Below are positions 39,676 to 46,635 of a DNA stretch of 64,000 nt, in pieces. The stretch comes from Pseudomonas sp. AOB-7 (GTDB lineage Bacteria; Pseudomonadota; Gammaproteobacteria; Pseudomonadales; Pseudomonadaceae). Where the stretch lies: assembly GCF_003696305.1 (NCBI RefSeq), contig NZ_RFFK01000003.1, positions 19,887 through 83,886 on the forward strand. The letters run 5' to 3'. The notes under the pieces were generated by a model. That model did not search any database. It was not told the origin of the DNA and was given only the letters and a program-made list of their open reading frames with translations. Every line of letters begins with the position of its first letter. Within the stretch, counting starts at the first letter, position 1. The translations under genes were made by a program, and so were the position numbers.

Positions 39676-41432
39676 TGCTGAGCATCATCGTCGGTGGTGG
39701 CTGGGGCCGTGCGGCCCCGGCAGACCGCCAGGGCGAGGCCGTGCCTTGGAATGGCCTGCGGCCTCTGTCGCTGTCGCGCTGCGCGGTCTGGCAGCAGGGG
39801 CGGGTGCTGGATCGCGCCGCCGCCGATGTGGGCTGGTCTGCGGTGCCGCTGCGTGACCTGTCGCGCGGCGCGCCTTGGTTGCCTGCCCAGGCGCTGGATC
39901 GGCACCCAGGTGCCATGCCCTGGAGCTGGGTGCCTGCCCGGGACCTGGCCCTGGCTGCCGGCTGGGATCGGTCGATCCGTCCGGCCGAGCTGCGGCTGCG
40001 GCTGATCTATAACCCAGAACCGGCGCTCAAGGACGTGCGCCTGGGTTTCGGCCACCGCCGCTCGAATGAGTTCGGTCCGCGCTTCGATGCCGCCACCGCA
40101 CTGCAGGCCAGCCTGTATGTGCCCGGCACCGGGCCGTTGACTTTCACCCTGGGCGGCCGGCCGTACTTCCCGAACACCTCACCGCAGGTATTCTTCGATT
40201 TTCGCCAGGTGCCGGCGACGGGAGGCATCCAGCCGACCGACACGGCGCGCACGAGCCTGCGCTGGCAGGACGCCCGCCGGCTCAACCTGCGCCACCGCCT
40301 GCCCTGGGGGCGGGCGCGGGTGCTCGATGGGCCGCTGACTGGCATCGAGTACATCGACTACCCCGGCCCGGTCAAACCGCTGCCCGAGCCGCCGCCCGTT
40401 CCCGAGATACTGGATACCTACATGATCGCCAACACCGTCAACTTGGTGGCGCTGCCCTCGCGCACGCCCATCGAGGCGAAGAACGTGCGCATCTCCCTGG
40501 ATGCGGACTCGTTCAGCTGGGCCTTCAGCGCCGACATCTTCACCCGCGCGGCGCTTGAGCTGGTGAAGCCGGATGCCGACGGCGCCGGCGAGCTGGAGCT
40601 GGATATCAACGGCTGGACATGGGTGCTGCTCGTCGAGCGCTACAGCCGTCAGCAGCGCTTCCCGGCCGAGGCCTACACCATCACCGGCGCCACGCGCGGC
40701 CAGCTGCTGGCCGCGCCCTATGCGCCCTTGCGCAGTGCGCTCAACGCGGCGCCGATCAACGCCGCCCAGGCCGCCGAGGCGGAGCTGCTGAACACCGGCT
40801 TTACCCTGACCTGGCAGGCCACCGACTGGCCGTTCCCGGCCGGCGCGCTGAGCTACCAGAGCCAGACGGCCATCCAGGTGATCGCCCGGCTGGCCGATAC
40901 GGTGGGCGCCGTGGTGCTGCCTGCTCGCGACAGCGACCACCTGGACGTGCTGCCGCGCTACCCGGTGCCGCCGTGGGAGTGGGACCAGGTCGACGCGCCG
41001 ATCACGCGCATCATCCCGCCGGCGATGATGACCGACTTGGGCGGCGAGTGGACGCCGCAGCCAGCCTGGAACGCCTGCTACACAAGCGGCACCTCGGTCG
41101 GCTGCTCGATGCTCGTGCGCCGCGCCGGCACTGCAGGCGATAACCCGACGCCGGACGTGTTCGACGACTGGCTGACTGACCAGCCCGCCAACCTGGCCCG
41201 CGGCACGCATGAGCTGAGCAAGGGCGGCAACATTGAGATCGTCAGCCTTACCATCCCGCTGTTCCCGGTCAGCGATGACCACGGCGTGGGGCTGATCCTC
41301 CCGGCGCACCTGTACCAGGTACCCGAGGAGTCCGGCGCCTGGGTTGGCCTGTGCCTCGGCGTGGATATCAGCGCCGAGGGCACCGGGGCCGTGCGGGTGA
41401 AACAGCAGATCAAACTGGAGCGGCACCACTGA
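39675..41432 (+). CDS. Tail baseplate/hub-like protein
   Basis: 585 residues. The N-terminal ~100 residues are Trp-rich (SRCAVWQQGR, WSAVPLRDLSRGAPWLPAQA). The main part (~250-560) is beta-rich with the pattern PIEAKNVRISLDADSFSWAF, which is typical of phage tail hub or baseplate proteins. Likely the central part of the tail tip, but not firmly assignable. Confidence 0.6.
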   Translation: MLSIIVGGGWGRAAPADRQGEAVPWNGLRPLSLSRCAVWQQGRVLDRAAADVGWSAVPLRDLSRGAPWLPAQALDRHPGAMPWSWVPARDLALAAGWDRSIRPAELRLRLIYNPEPALKDVRLGFGHRRSNEFGPRFDAATALQASLYVPGTGPLTFTLGGRPYFPNTSPQVFFDFRQVPATGGIQPTDTARTSLRWQDARRLNLRHRLPWGRARVLDGPLTGIEYIDYPGPVKPLPEPPPVPEILDTYMIANTVNLVALPSRTPIEAKNVRISLDADSFSWAFSADIFTRAALELVKPDADGAGELELDINGWTWVLLVERYSRQQRFPAEAYTITGATRGQLLAAPYAPLRSALNAAPINAAQAAEAELLNTGFTLTWQATDWPFPAGALSYQSQTAIQVIARLADTVGAVVLPARDSDHLDVLPRYPVPPWEWDQVDAPITRIIPPAMMTDLGGEWTPQPAWNACYTSGTSVGCSMLVRRAGTAGDNPTPDVFDDWLTDQPANLARGTHELSKGGNIEIVSLTIPLFPVSDDHGVGLILPAHLYQVPEESGAWVGLCLGVDISAEGTGAVRVKQQIKLERHH

Positions 41433-41668
41433 TGGCGACAATCAACCCCTGGCGCCGCTTTATCGGCCTACTGCCCGGCGGCGTGCGCACGGTAGCCATT
41501 GTGCGCAGCATCAACACCTCGGCCGGCACCAGCGAGGTGGAACTGCGCAGCGGGACCCGCGTAACCGTGCGCGGCGTCGACATCGCCGTGAACAGCAAGG
41601 CCTATATTGCGGACGGCCTGATTACCGGGCCGGCTCCGGCTCTGCCGCATTTTGATGTGGATGTGTAG
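41432..41668 (+). CDS. Last gene of the tail operon, small beta protein
   Basis: 78 residues from ATG 41432, overlapping the hub stop. Sequence VRTVAIVRSINTSAGTSEVELRSGTRVTV is a small OB- or SH3-like barrel, as in tail-tip accessory proteins. Its 3' end overlaps the 3' end of the leftward csrA-like gene by 47 bp, tail to tail, an arrangement that could produce antisense pairing. Confidence 0.6.
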   Translation: MATINPWRRFIGLLPGGVRTVAIVRSINTSAGTSEVELRSGTRVTVRGVDIAVNSKAYIADGLITGPAPALPHFDVDV

Positions 41669-41876
41669 CGCGTTCGAGCAGCTCTGAGCGCCAGATCCGC
41701 GCGCCTTGCCCGGCTTCGATATGGAGCTTTGCCTTCGGCCGAACCTGGTGTCCGATGTCAACGACCCTGATGGTTATGCCGGTGCGTAGCAAGTCATCTA
41801 GTTCCTCTGCCGACATGCGCTGGTCGAATTGGATGTGAATGCTCTCGCCGGGTTTGCGCTCGACTACCAATCCCAT
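41622..41876 (-). CDS. Phage RsmN/RsmF-like CsrA family RNA-binding protein
   Basis: 84 residues from ATG 41876, which has a ggaggc ribosome site. The first strand and turn match CsrA (GLVVERKPGESIHI). The last strands and the RNA-binding Arg63 match too (ARIWRSELLER). Between the first and second strands is an inserted helix (MSAEELDDLLRTG), followed by ITIRVVDIG. Such an inserted helix is the mark of Pseudomonas RsmN/RsmF rather than RsmA. It should bind GGA motifs in mRNA or small RNAs and might redirect host Gac/Rsm control. It is a lone moron, convergent with the tail operon. Confidence 0.82.
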   Translation of the reverse strand: MGLVVERKPGESIHIQFDQRMSAEELDDLLRTGITIRVVDIGHQVRPKAKLHIEAGQGARIWRSELLERATHPHQNAAEPEPAR

Positions 41877-42007
41877 TTTTTTGCCTCCATGCACTAGGGT
41901 TGTCTGCCTATCGTAGACCATCAGCGATCAGGCGAGATTAGCTAGTGCTTGAAATAACGCTAGGTATCATCCATATCCTTTGTCTCGATCAACCAGAGGG
42001 TCAGGCA

Positions 42008-42274
42008 ATGAGCGACTATAAGGATGGATACGAAGCGGGTGGCCAAGACCGCAGCCCGATGGACGCCTTCAGGCTGTCTCAGTATTCAGATAAATTCCGT
42101 GTGGGATATGTGATGGGGCATGGTGAGTCTGCCAATGTAGGCACTCCCGCTGAGTATCGCTATTCGCTCATCGGAGAGCTGGCGGCGAAGCTGCGCGTGC
42201 CCTGCAGTGATTTCAGGGAAGTCCTGGAGGATGATTTCTACGATGATTTCAAGAGGGGTTATCTGGGCGAGTAA
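42008..42274 (+). CDS. Small acidic moron protein
   Basis: 88 residues from ATG 42008, divergent from the csrA-like gene. Rich in Asp, Tyr and Gly (DYKDGYEAGGQDRSPMDAF), with an acidic C-terminus. No family is recognised. It has a terminator directly behind it, so it and the csrA-like gene form a self-contained accessory island between tail and lysis genes. Confidence 0.55.
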   Translation: MSDYKDGYEAGGQDRSPMDAFRLSQYSDKFRVGYVMGHGESANVGTPAEYRYSLIGELAAKLRVPCSDFREVLEDDFYDDFKRGYLGE

Positions 42275-42299
42275 AGCCCGTACCTCTACAAATCCGCTT

Positions 42300-42325
42300 A
42301 GGCCCGCTTCGTGCGGGCTTTTTTG
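42300..42325 (+). terminator. Terminator of the small acidic moron
   Basis: GCCCGC and GCGGGC arms with a T run, 26 bp beyond the gene stop. Confidence 0.8.
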
Positions 42326-42343
42326 TGCCCCATTGGCGCCTGC

Positions 42344-42535
42344 CTAGATCGATTCGAGTTTCAGCGCTTCGGCGAGTAGCTGATTAGCGAGCCGCTCCAG
42401 CTCCTGCACTACCTGCGCTCCGTCCTCCGGGCGGAATAGCTCGGCGTCAATCAGATCGCTGTCGGTCGGTATTACATCGCGTATCGCTTGTGCGGCTAGC
42501 CCAGCAGCAAGCGCTCTCACCCTTGCATTTGCCAT
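42344..42535 (-). CDS. Small helical protein of unknown function, leftward
   Basis: 63 residues, entirely helical (MANARVRALAAGLAAQAIRD, then AQVVQELERLANQLLAEALK). Its ribosome site is only moderate, and it lies between two terminators that both point rightward. Composition fits a small DNA- or protein-binding phage factor. It could also be a chance frame; the compact helical sequence argues for a real gene. Confidence 0.45.
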   Translation of the reverse strand: MANARVRALAAGLAAQAIRDVIPTDSDLIDAELFRPEDGAQVVQELERLANQLLAEALKLESI

Positions 42536-42547
42536 TGATTAACCCCC

Positions 42548-42571
42548 AGCCCGCCAAGCGCGGGCTTTTTA
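42548..42571 (+). terminator. Terminator before the endolysin
   Basis: AGCCCGC and GCGGGCT arms with five Ts, then attgcccggaggaaag, the same junction style as before the tape measure and large tail genes. Confidence 0.8.
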
Positions 42572-42586
42572 TTGCCCGGAGGAAAG

Positions 42587-43075
42587 ATGAGCAGCAACGA
42601 ACCCAAGTGGGTGATCCAGGCCCGTAAGCACCTCGGCCTGGCCGAAGTGAAAGGCTCCGATCATAACCCCGAGATCCTGCAGATGTGGCGCGACATCAAG
42701 CGCGGAGGCATCAAAGATGACGAGACGCCTTGGTGCGCCGCATTCGTGGGGGCAATGCTGGAGCGTGTCGGCATTCGCTCCAGCCGTTTCGAGAGCGCGC
42801 GGTCGTACCTCGATTGGGGTCAACTGCTGGCGTTGCCGGTGCCTGGTTGCGTCGTGGTGTTCACCCGCCAGGGCGGTGGCCATATTGGCTTTGCTGTCGG
42901 CCGTGACAAGGCCGGCAACCTGCTGGTCTTGGGCGGCAACCAGGCAGACGCGGTGAGCATCAAGGCCTTTCCCGTCTCGCGCGTGACTGGCTATCGCTGG
43001 CCGGCAGGCCTGGTGGTGCCGACTGATCCGCTGCCGGTACTGAGCGGCGCGCGAATATCGGAGCGTGAAGCATGA
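42587..43075 (+). CDS. Endolysin-like peptidase (TIGR02594 family)
   Basis: 162 residues from ATG 42587. The family pattern is visible: WVIQARKHLGLAEVKGSDHN, the catalytic Cys in DETPWCAAFVGAMLE and the catalytic His in GGGHIGFAVG. This NlpC/P60- or CHAP-like fold is used by many phages to cut peptidoglycan. It has no signal peptide and would depend on the holin at 17989. The spanin genes follow directly. Confidence 0.85.
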   Translation: MSSNEPKWVIQARKHLGLAEVKGSDHNPEILQMWRDIKRGGIKDDETPWCAAFVGAMLERVGIRSSRFESARSYLDWGQLLALPVPGCVVVFTRQGGGHIGFAVGRDKAGNLLVLGGNQADAVSIKAFPVSRVTGYRWPAGLVVPTDPLPVLSGARISEREA

Positions 43076-43542
43076 TCGGCGCCTTGGCGGATCGAACCGC
43101 GGTTCTCGGAGTCGTGGCGGCGCTGGCCTTCTTGGCCGGCTGGAAGGTCAATGGCTGGCGGCTGGGCGAGGGGATCGCGCAGGGCCAGGTCGAGGCCGTG
43201 ACTACCGTTCGCGTGGTCGAGCGGCAACAACAGAGCGTCGCTGACGCAGAGGGGCAGAAGGGGCATGACGAACTCGAAGAACTGCGGCGTGCTGCTGCTG
43301 ATGCTGGGGCTGCTGCTGACGGGTTGCGCAAGCAAGCCAGCAGCTTGGCCACCCAGCTCGCTACCTGCAATGCCGGAACTGCCGGCGAGCGCGCGGCAAG
43401 GGAAGACGCCGCCGCAGTGCTCGGCAGGGTGTTTAGCGAGATGGAGTCAGAAGGGCGCGCAATGGCAGAAGCTGCTGACCGTGCCCGCGCCGCTGGCCTC
43501 ACCTGCGAGCGCGTCTATGACGGAGTGAGGAGCGGCGGTTAG
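43072..43542 (+). CDS. Inner-membrane spanin (Rz-like)
   Basis: 156 residues. One N-terminal membrane helix (~9-24, TAVLGVVAALAFLAGW) and a long periplasmic coiled coil (VVERQQQSVADAEGQKGHDE and onward) make a standard i-spanin. It overlaps the endolysin stop by 4 bp. The outer-membrane partner is nested within it in another frame. Confidence 0.85.
   Translation: MIGALADRTAVLGVVAALAFLAGWKVNGWRLGEGIAQGQVEAVTTVRVVERQQQSVADAEGQKGHDELEELRRAAADAGAAADGLRKQASSLATQLATCNAGTAGERAAREDAAAVLGRVFSEMESEGRAMAEAADRARAAGLTCERVYDGVRSGG
43265..43528 (+). CDS. Outer-membrane spanin lipoprotein (Rz1-like), nested in Rz
   Basis: 87 residues in the +1 frame inside Rz. The signal peptide and lipobox are clear (GVLLLMLGLLLTGC) and the mature part is Pro-rich (SKPAAWPPSSLPAMPELPA), as in Rz1. 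Embedded Rz/Rz1 pairs are known from lambda. The complex should fuse inner and outer membranes at lysis. Confidence 0.85.
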   Translation: MTNSKNCGVLLLMLGLLLTGCASKPAAWPPSSLPAMPELPASARQGKTPPQCSAGCLARWSQKGAQWQKLLTVPAPLASPASASMTE

Positions 43543-43559
43543 CCGTTTCCCTATCAGAA

Positions 43560-43672
43560 GAGGGCGACCGCCCAGAGTGCGCCAACACCCTGAGCGGTCG
43601 CCAGACCGCAGACTAGCCCTGCAAGCCCGGCCAAGGCCCTCGCCTCGTGCACGAAGCGGGGGCAGGCTAACA
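43560..43672 (+). ncRNA. Candidate C4-like structured RNA
   Basis: After Rz there is a perfect 9-bp stem (GGCGACCGC at 43563-43571, GCGGTCGCC at 43594-43602) enclosing a smaller GTG-CAC hairpin (gtgcgccaacac). A compact GC-rich single-stranded part follows. This order resembles the C4 antisense RNA class of phages P1 and P4, known from many prophages. The match is from memory of that motif and needs a covariance search. No ORF is supported in this stretch. Confidence 0.4.
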
Positions 43673-43673
43673 C

Positions 43674-43689
43674 CTGTTTATCCATACAG
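43674..43689. promoter_or_regulatory. LexA-type box before the second dam gene
   Basis: ctgtttatccatacag has CTG-N10-CAG and matches 13 of 16 positions of the gammaproteobacterial SOS box. It lies 14 bp before the start of dam at 43703, where bound LexA would block transcription. Confidence 0.65.
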
Positions 43690-43702
43690 TAAAGGCTTGC
43701 AT

Positions 43703-44506
43703 ATGACCCTACCAGTAATCCCCTGGCTGGGCGGTAAACGCCGCCTGGCCGACCGTCTCATCCCGCTGTTCCCTCCGCACGAGTGCTACGTCGAGGCCTT
43801 CGCCGGTGGCGCAGCGCTTTTCTTCATGCGCCCCCAGCCGGCGCCCGTCGAGGTGCTGAACGACGTCAACGGCGACCTGGTGTCGCTGTACCGGGTGATC
43901 CAGAACCACCTCGAGGAGTTCGTGCGGCAGTTCAAGTGGGCGCTCAGTTCGCGGCAGGTGTTCGAGTGGCAGAAGATCACCCGCCCGGAGACGCTGACCG
44001 ATATCCAGCGCGCGGCGCGCTTCTTCTACCTGCAGCACCATGCCTTCGGCGGCAAGGTTGCAGGGCAGACCTTCGGCACCGCCACCACCGGCGCTGCGCC
44101 GAACATCCTGCGCATCGAGGAGAACCTCTCCGCGGCGTGGCAGCGGCTGGCCGGGGTGTACGTCGAGAATCTGTCCTGGCTCGATTGCGTGGAGCGTTAC
44201 GACCGTGCGCACACCTTCCACTACATGGACCCGCCGTACTGGAAAACCGAGGGATATGGCGTGGACTTCCCGTTCGAGCAGTACCTGGCGATGGCCGACT
44301 TTATGCGGCGCTCCAAGGGCAGGGTGATGGTGAGCATCAACGACCACCCCGATATCCGTGAGGCGTTCGCCGGCTTCCATATGGAGCGCCTGGACATTCG
44401 CTACAGCTGCACCAACCAGCGCAGCAGCACGGCCGAAACGACCGGCGAACTGGTCATCATGAACTGGGAGCCGGCCGCCCTGGGCGGGTTGTTCGATGGG
44501 CTTTGA
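43703..44506 (+). CDS. Second DNA adenine methyltransferase (Dam/D12 class)
   Basis: 267 residues from ATG 43703. SAM-binding motifs PWLGGKRRLADRLIPLFPPH and VEAFAGGAALFFM, with DPPY in YMDPPYWKTEGYG. It is clearly a separate lineage from the Dam at 5440, with which it shares only the core motifs. The LexA-type box just upstream suggests expression after DNA damage. A role in protecting progeny DNA from restriction is likely. Confidence 0.9.
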   Translation: MTLPVIPWLGGKRRLADRLIPLFPPHECYVEAFAGGAALFFMRPQPAPVEVLNDVNGDLVSLYRVIQNHLEEFVRQFKWALSSRQVFEWQKITRPETLTDIQRAARFFYLQHHAFGGKVAGQTFGTATTGAAPNILRIEENLSAAWQRLAGVYVENLSWLDCVERYDRAHTFHYMDPPYWKTEGYGVDFPFEQYLAMADFMRRSKGRVMVSINDHPDIREAFAGFHMERLDIRYSCTNQRSSTAETTGELVIMNWEPAALGGLFDGL

Positions 44507-44572
44507 GCCGCTTGCTATGTGTTGGCGCCAGAGCGTTACTGGTGGCAACGGAAACCATCAAGGAGCGTCACC

Positions 44573-44773
44573 ATGAACCTGCACGAGCACCTGCAACCGC
44601 TGCCGACCGAGCTGCTCAAGGCTATGGCGAAAGGCGAAGTGGATGCGCAGGCTGTGGCCGCCCAGCTGATGGTGGGCCGCGGGCTTGATCGCGAGGGGAG
44701 GTGGGTAGGCTTCGAGCAGGCCGCTGCAGCATGGGGTGGGGTAGACTGCGGTCTTTCTTCCTCGCAGGGGTAG
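44573..44773 (+). CDS. Small helical protein of unknown function
   Basis: 66 residues from ATG 44573, with an aaggagcg ribosome site. Helical N-terminus (LHEHLQPLPTELLKAMAKGE), then a short mixed tail. It lies 66 bp after the second dam, probably in the same transcript. No family recognised. Confidence 0.55.
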   Translation: MNLHEHLQPLPTELLKAMAKGEVDAQAVAAQLMVGRGLDREGRWVGFEQAAAAWGGVDCGLSSSQG

Positions 44774-44777
44774 TGGC

Positions 44778-45044
44778 GTGCTGGTAATCCGAGTGAGCGG
44801 CAAGCGGCCGATCAAGCTAGAACGCAAGCTTAGCGAGACCGGTGGCTGGGGGCTGTGGGACTTCCACCGTGCGGAAAGCTCTTACACCCTCGGCGTGAAG
44901 ACGCACCGCTTGGCGCGCATCAAACCGGCTGAGCCGGCAGCAGGTAAGCCTGTCGAGCTGTTCATCATGCGCGAAGCGTCGGCGCCGGAGGCTGAGTGGA
45001 TCTCGTTCGGCGAGGGCGTCGCGGCTTACGAGTCCGACAGCTGA
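44778..45044 (+). CDS. Small protein of unknown function with a duplicated C-terminal end
   Basis: 88 residues with a GTG at 44778, four bases after the previous stop. Mixed alpha/beta sequence (LVIRVSGKRPIKLERKLSE), ending WISFGEGVAAYESDS. A second, degenerate copy of this end occurs at about 45803-45856 (WISFGSGVASYESDS), so the gene family has been duplicated or partly deleted in this region. Confidence 0.55.
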   Translation: MLVIRVSGKRPIKLERKLSETGGWGLWDFHRAESSYTLGVKTHRLARIKPAEPAAGKPVELFIMREASAPEAEWISFGEGVAAYESDS

Positions 45045-45063
45045 GGCTGTGTTCAAAAGAAAA

Positions 45064-45083
45064 CGGGCGCCGCAAGGGCGCCC
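45064..45083 (-). terminator. Leftward terminator behind the 26-residue ORF
   Basis: GGGCGCC and GGCGCCC arms around a 5-nt loop. The T-rich tail (gttttctttt) is on the minus strand, so the element ends a leftward transcript. There is no matching T run on the plus strand. Confidence 0.7.
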
Positions 45084-45087
45084 TCAG

Positions 45088-45168
45088 TTAGCTGGTCAAA
45101 AGTAACTGCACCAGCAGTTGAAGCAACCGCAGCATTTCAATCAGCAACGCAACGATCTGCGATGGCAT
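45088..45168 (-). CDS. 26-residue hydrophobic peptide, candidate type I toxin
   Basis: Read on the minus strand from ATG 45168. A perfect AGGAGG lies at 45175-45180, six bases before the ATG. After MPSQ the peptide is almost pure Leu/Ile/Val (IVALLIEMLRLLQLLVQ), long enough to span a membrane, and ends LLLTS. A leftward terminator follows within a few bases of the stop. Small hydrophobic peptides with strong ribosome sites are typical type I toxins controlled by an antisense RNA; a rightward terminator at 45316 could end such an RNA. No homologue is named. Confidence 0.6.
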   Translation of the reverse strand: MPSQIVALLIEMLRLLQLLVQLLLTS

Positions 45169-45239
45169 ACACGTCCTCCTGGGTCCAACAGCGATGGCCG
45201 GATGTTGGTGAGGCGTTTTGCACGTGCTAATGTTCTCTT

Positions 45240-45352
45240 GCAAGTACGCACTAGCAATGCAAACGCATGCGGGGCTGGTAGTCCAGATTCTCCATTGCCG
45301 CTGCAGTCTAGTCAGAGCCGAGAGGGTGGCTGCCCTCTCGGCTTTTTCTTTT
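45240..45352 (+). ncRNA. Possible antisense RNA to the 26-residue ORF leader
   Basis: A rightward terminator at 45316-45352 has no gene in front of it. A weak promoter (TTGGTG at 45205, extended -10 TGCTAATGT at 45225) would start an RNA near 45240. Such an RNA would be complementary to the 5' leader of the leftward peptide mRNA. The boundaries are rough estimates. Confidence 0.35.
45316..45352 (+). terminator. Strong rightward terminator
   Basis: An 11-bp stem (AGCCGAGAGGG and CCCTCTCGGCT) with a six-base loop, then TTTTTCTTTT. It has no obvious protein-coding gene upstream on the same strand within 270 bp. Confidence 0.85.
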
Positions 45353-45365
45353 CTGCATCACCGTG

Positions 45366-45837
45366 AAGTCTGATGTCCTGATTGTCAGGCTTTTAATTTT
45401 TGGGTGCCTATGTCACTCGTCGGGTCGCCATTTTTTAGAAAGGATACATCGCTTTCAGATTTTGCAAACGGAAGGTCTGCCCGCCCGAGTTCACGACATC
45501 TGAACCCGCTGAATTTCCCGACCTTCTTCCCAGCGTGCCTGCCCGTACACCCGGTGCTTTTGGTCAATGATTGCTGGCGGTGCGCCCTCGACGCCACCGC
45601 GGCTAAGCTGCGTCGGCCAGGTGCTGTTGTGAATCGAGCGGTAGGAGGCGCAGCGGGACAGGGCGGTTGGCTCGATCCGGCCAAGTAGTTCCGGGTTGTA
45701 CCCGCGCCTGTGGTTACGGGGTAGGCCTTGAAGTCCTCGCGGCTGATGGCGATCAGCGTCGTCCACCTGCTTGCAGTTCGCCAAGACTCGTCGGCATTGG
45801 GGAGTGAGTGGATATCCTTTGGCTCGGGTGTTGCCTC
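45366..45837. other. Region without a confident gene, with a degenerate repeat of a gene end
   Basis: About 470 bp with several overlapping frames but none with good start, ribosome site and composition. Near its right end, positions ~45803-45856 encode WISFGSGVASYESDS and a stop, a degenerate copy of the end of the 44778 gene. The rest may be remains of a deleted gene. Confidence 0.5.
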
Positions 45838-46536
45838 TTATGAGTCTGATAGCTGAGGCTGTATGAGCTTCGGTCCCTGATTCCGCACATTCCCCACCGC
45901 CCGATCGACCGAGTGCCACTCGAAGTCTTCGGCCGGTCGGCCCTGGTGCAGCAGTATCTGCTCGGCGCGGTGGGTGGTGGTGGCTTCGTCCACCCACTCG
46001 CGGGCCAGCTCAGGGCTGAGCACCACGGGCCGGCGGTCGTGCACGTCTACCATGCCGCCCTCGGCGTCGGCGGTGATGATCACGAAGCCGTCGCCTTCCT
46101 GGCTCACCCCGCCGGCGGGTGGTAGCTGACCGATGGCCGCGAAGAACAGCGGGTCGCCGCTGCGCAGCCTGATGTAGTAGGGCTGCTTGAGTTTCGGGTT
46201 GTCTTCTTCCTTCACCCATTCATACCAGCCGTCGGCCGCGACCAGCGCGCGGTGCGGCCAGATCTGCCTGAAGAAGTTGCCGGTGGCGACCTTCTCGACC
46301 CGGGCATTGATCGGCGGCGGCATCTTCCCTCGCGCCCAGTGCGGCGCCCATCCCCACCTCACCTCTGCCACCACCAGGTGGCCGCCTGTGCTGTGCAGCA
46401 GCTGCACTTGGGTGCTCGGCGCCACGTTGTAGCGCTGTATCGCCTCGGCCTCCCAGCCGCCGATCACATCCTGCTCGCTGTCCAGCTCGCGCAGGTAGTC
46501 GCGCATGCCCCGGTACTGGGCGAACCTTCCGCACAT
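45838..46536 (-). CDS. SRAP/HMCES-like SOS-associated protein (YedK family)
   Basis: 232 residues. The catalytic Cys2 is exposed after Met1 (MCGRFAQY), and the family motifs follow: YNVAPSTQV, EVRWGWAPHW, INARVEKV, FFRQIW, GWYEW with the active Glu, and HDRRPVVLSP. These proteins form DNA-protein crosslinks at abasic sites in single-stranded DNA and protect replication forks. It is divergent from umuDC across a shared LexA box. Its 3' end overlaps the duplicated gene tail of a neighbour. Confidence 0.92.
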   Translation of the reverse strand: MCGRFAQYRGMRDYLRELDSEQDVIGGWEAEAIQRYNVAPSTQVQLLHSTGGHLVVAEVRWGWAPHWARGKMPPPINARVEKVATGNFFRQIWPHRALVAADGWYEWVKEEDNPKLKQPYYIRLRSGDPLFFAAIGQLPPAGGVSQEGDGFVIITADAEGGMVDVHDRRPVVLSPELAREWVDEATTTHRAEQILLHQGRPAEDFEWHSVDRAVGNVRNQGPKLIQPQLSDS

Positions 46537-46599
46537 CTCCTCGTCCTCCTGTCGCTCGCCATCAGCATGGCATTGACGCTGTGCGTGTCAATGCAAATA

Positions 46600-46615
46600 C
46601 TGTGTGCATACACAG
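46600..46615. promoter_or_regulatory. LexA box between SRAP and umuD
   Basis: ctgtgtgcatacacag has CTGTGT and ACACAG arms in an ATA...TAT context and fits the SOS box. It lies between the divergent SRAP (start 46536) and umuD (start 46636) genes and may control both. Confidence 0.75.
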
Positions 46616-46635
46616 TATTGCTTTAGGTAATAGCC

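Noticed and set aside
45404..45688. Plus-strand frame of 94 codons and the opposing minus-strand frames
   Set aside because: No good start or ribosome site, no recognisable sequence, and mutually overlapping frames; left as a region without a confident gene.
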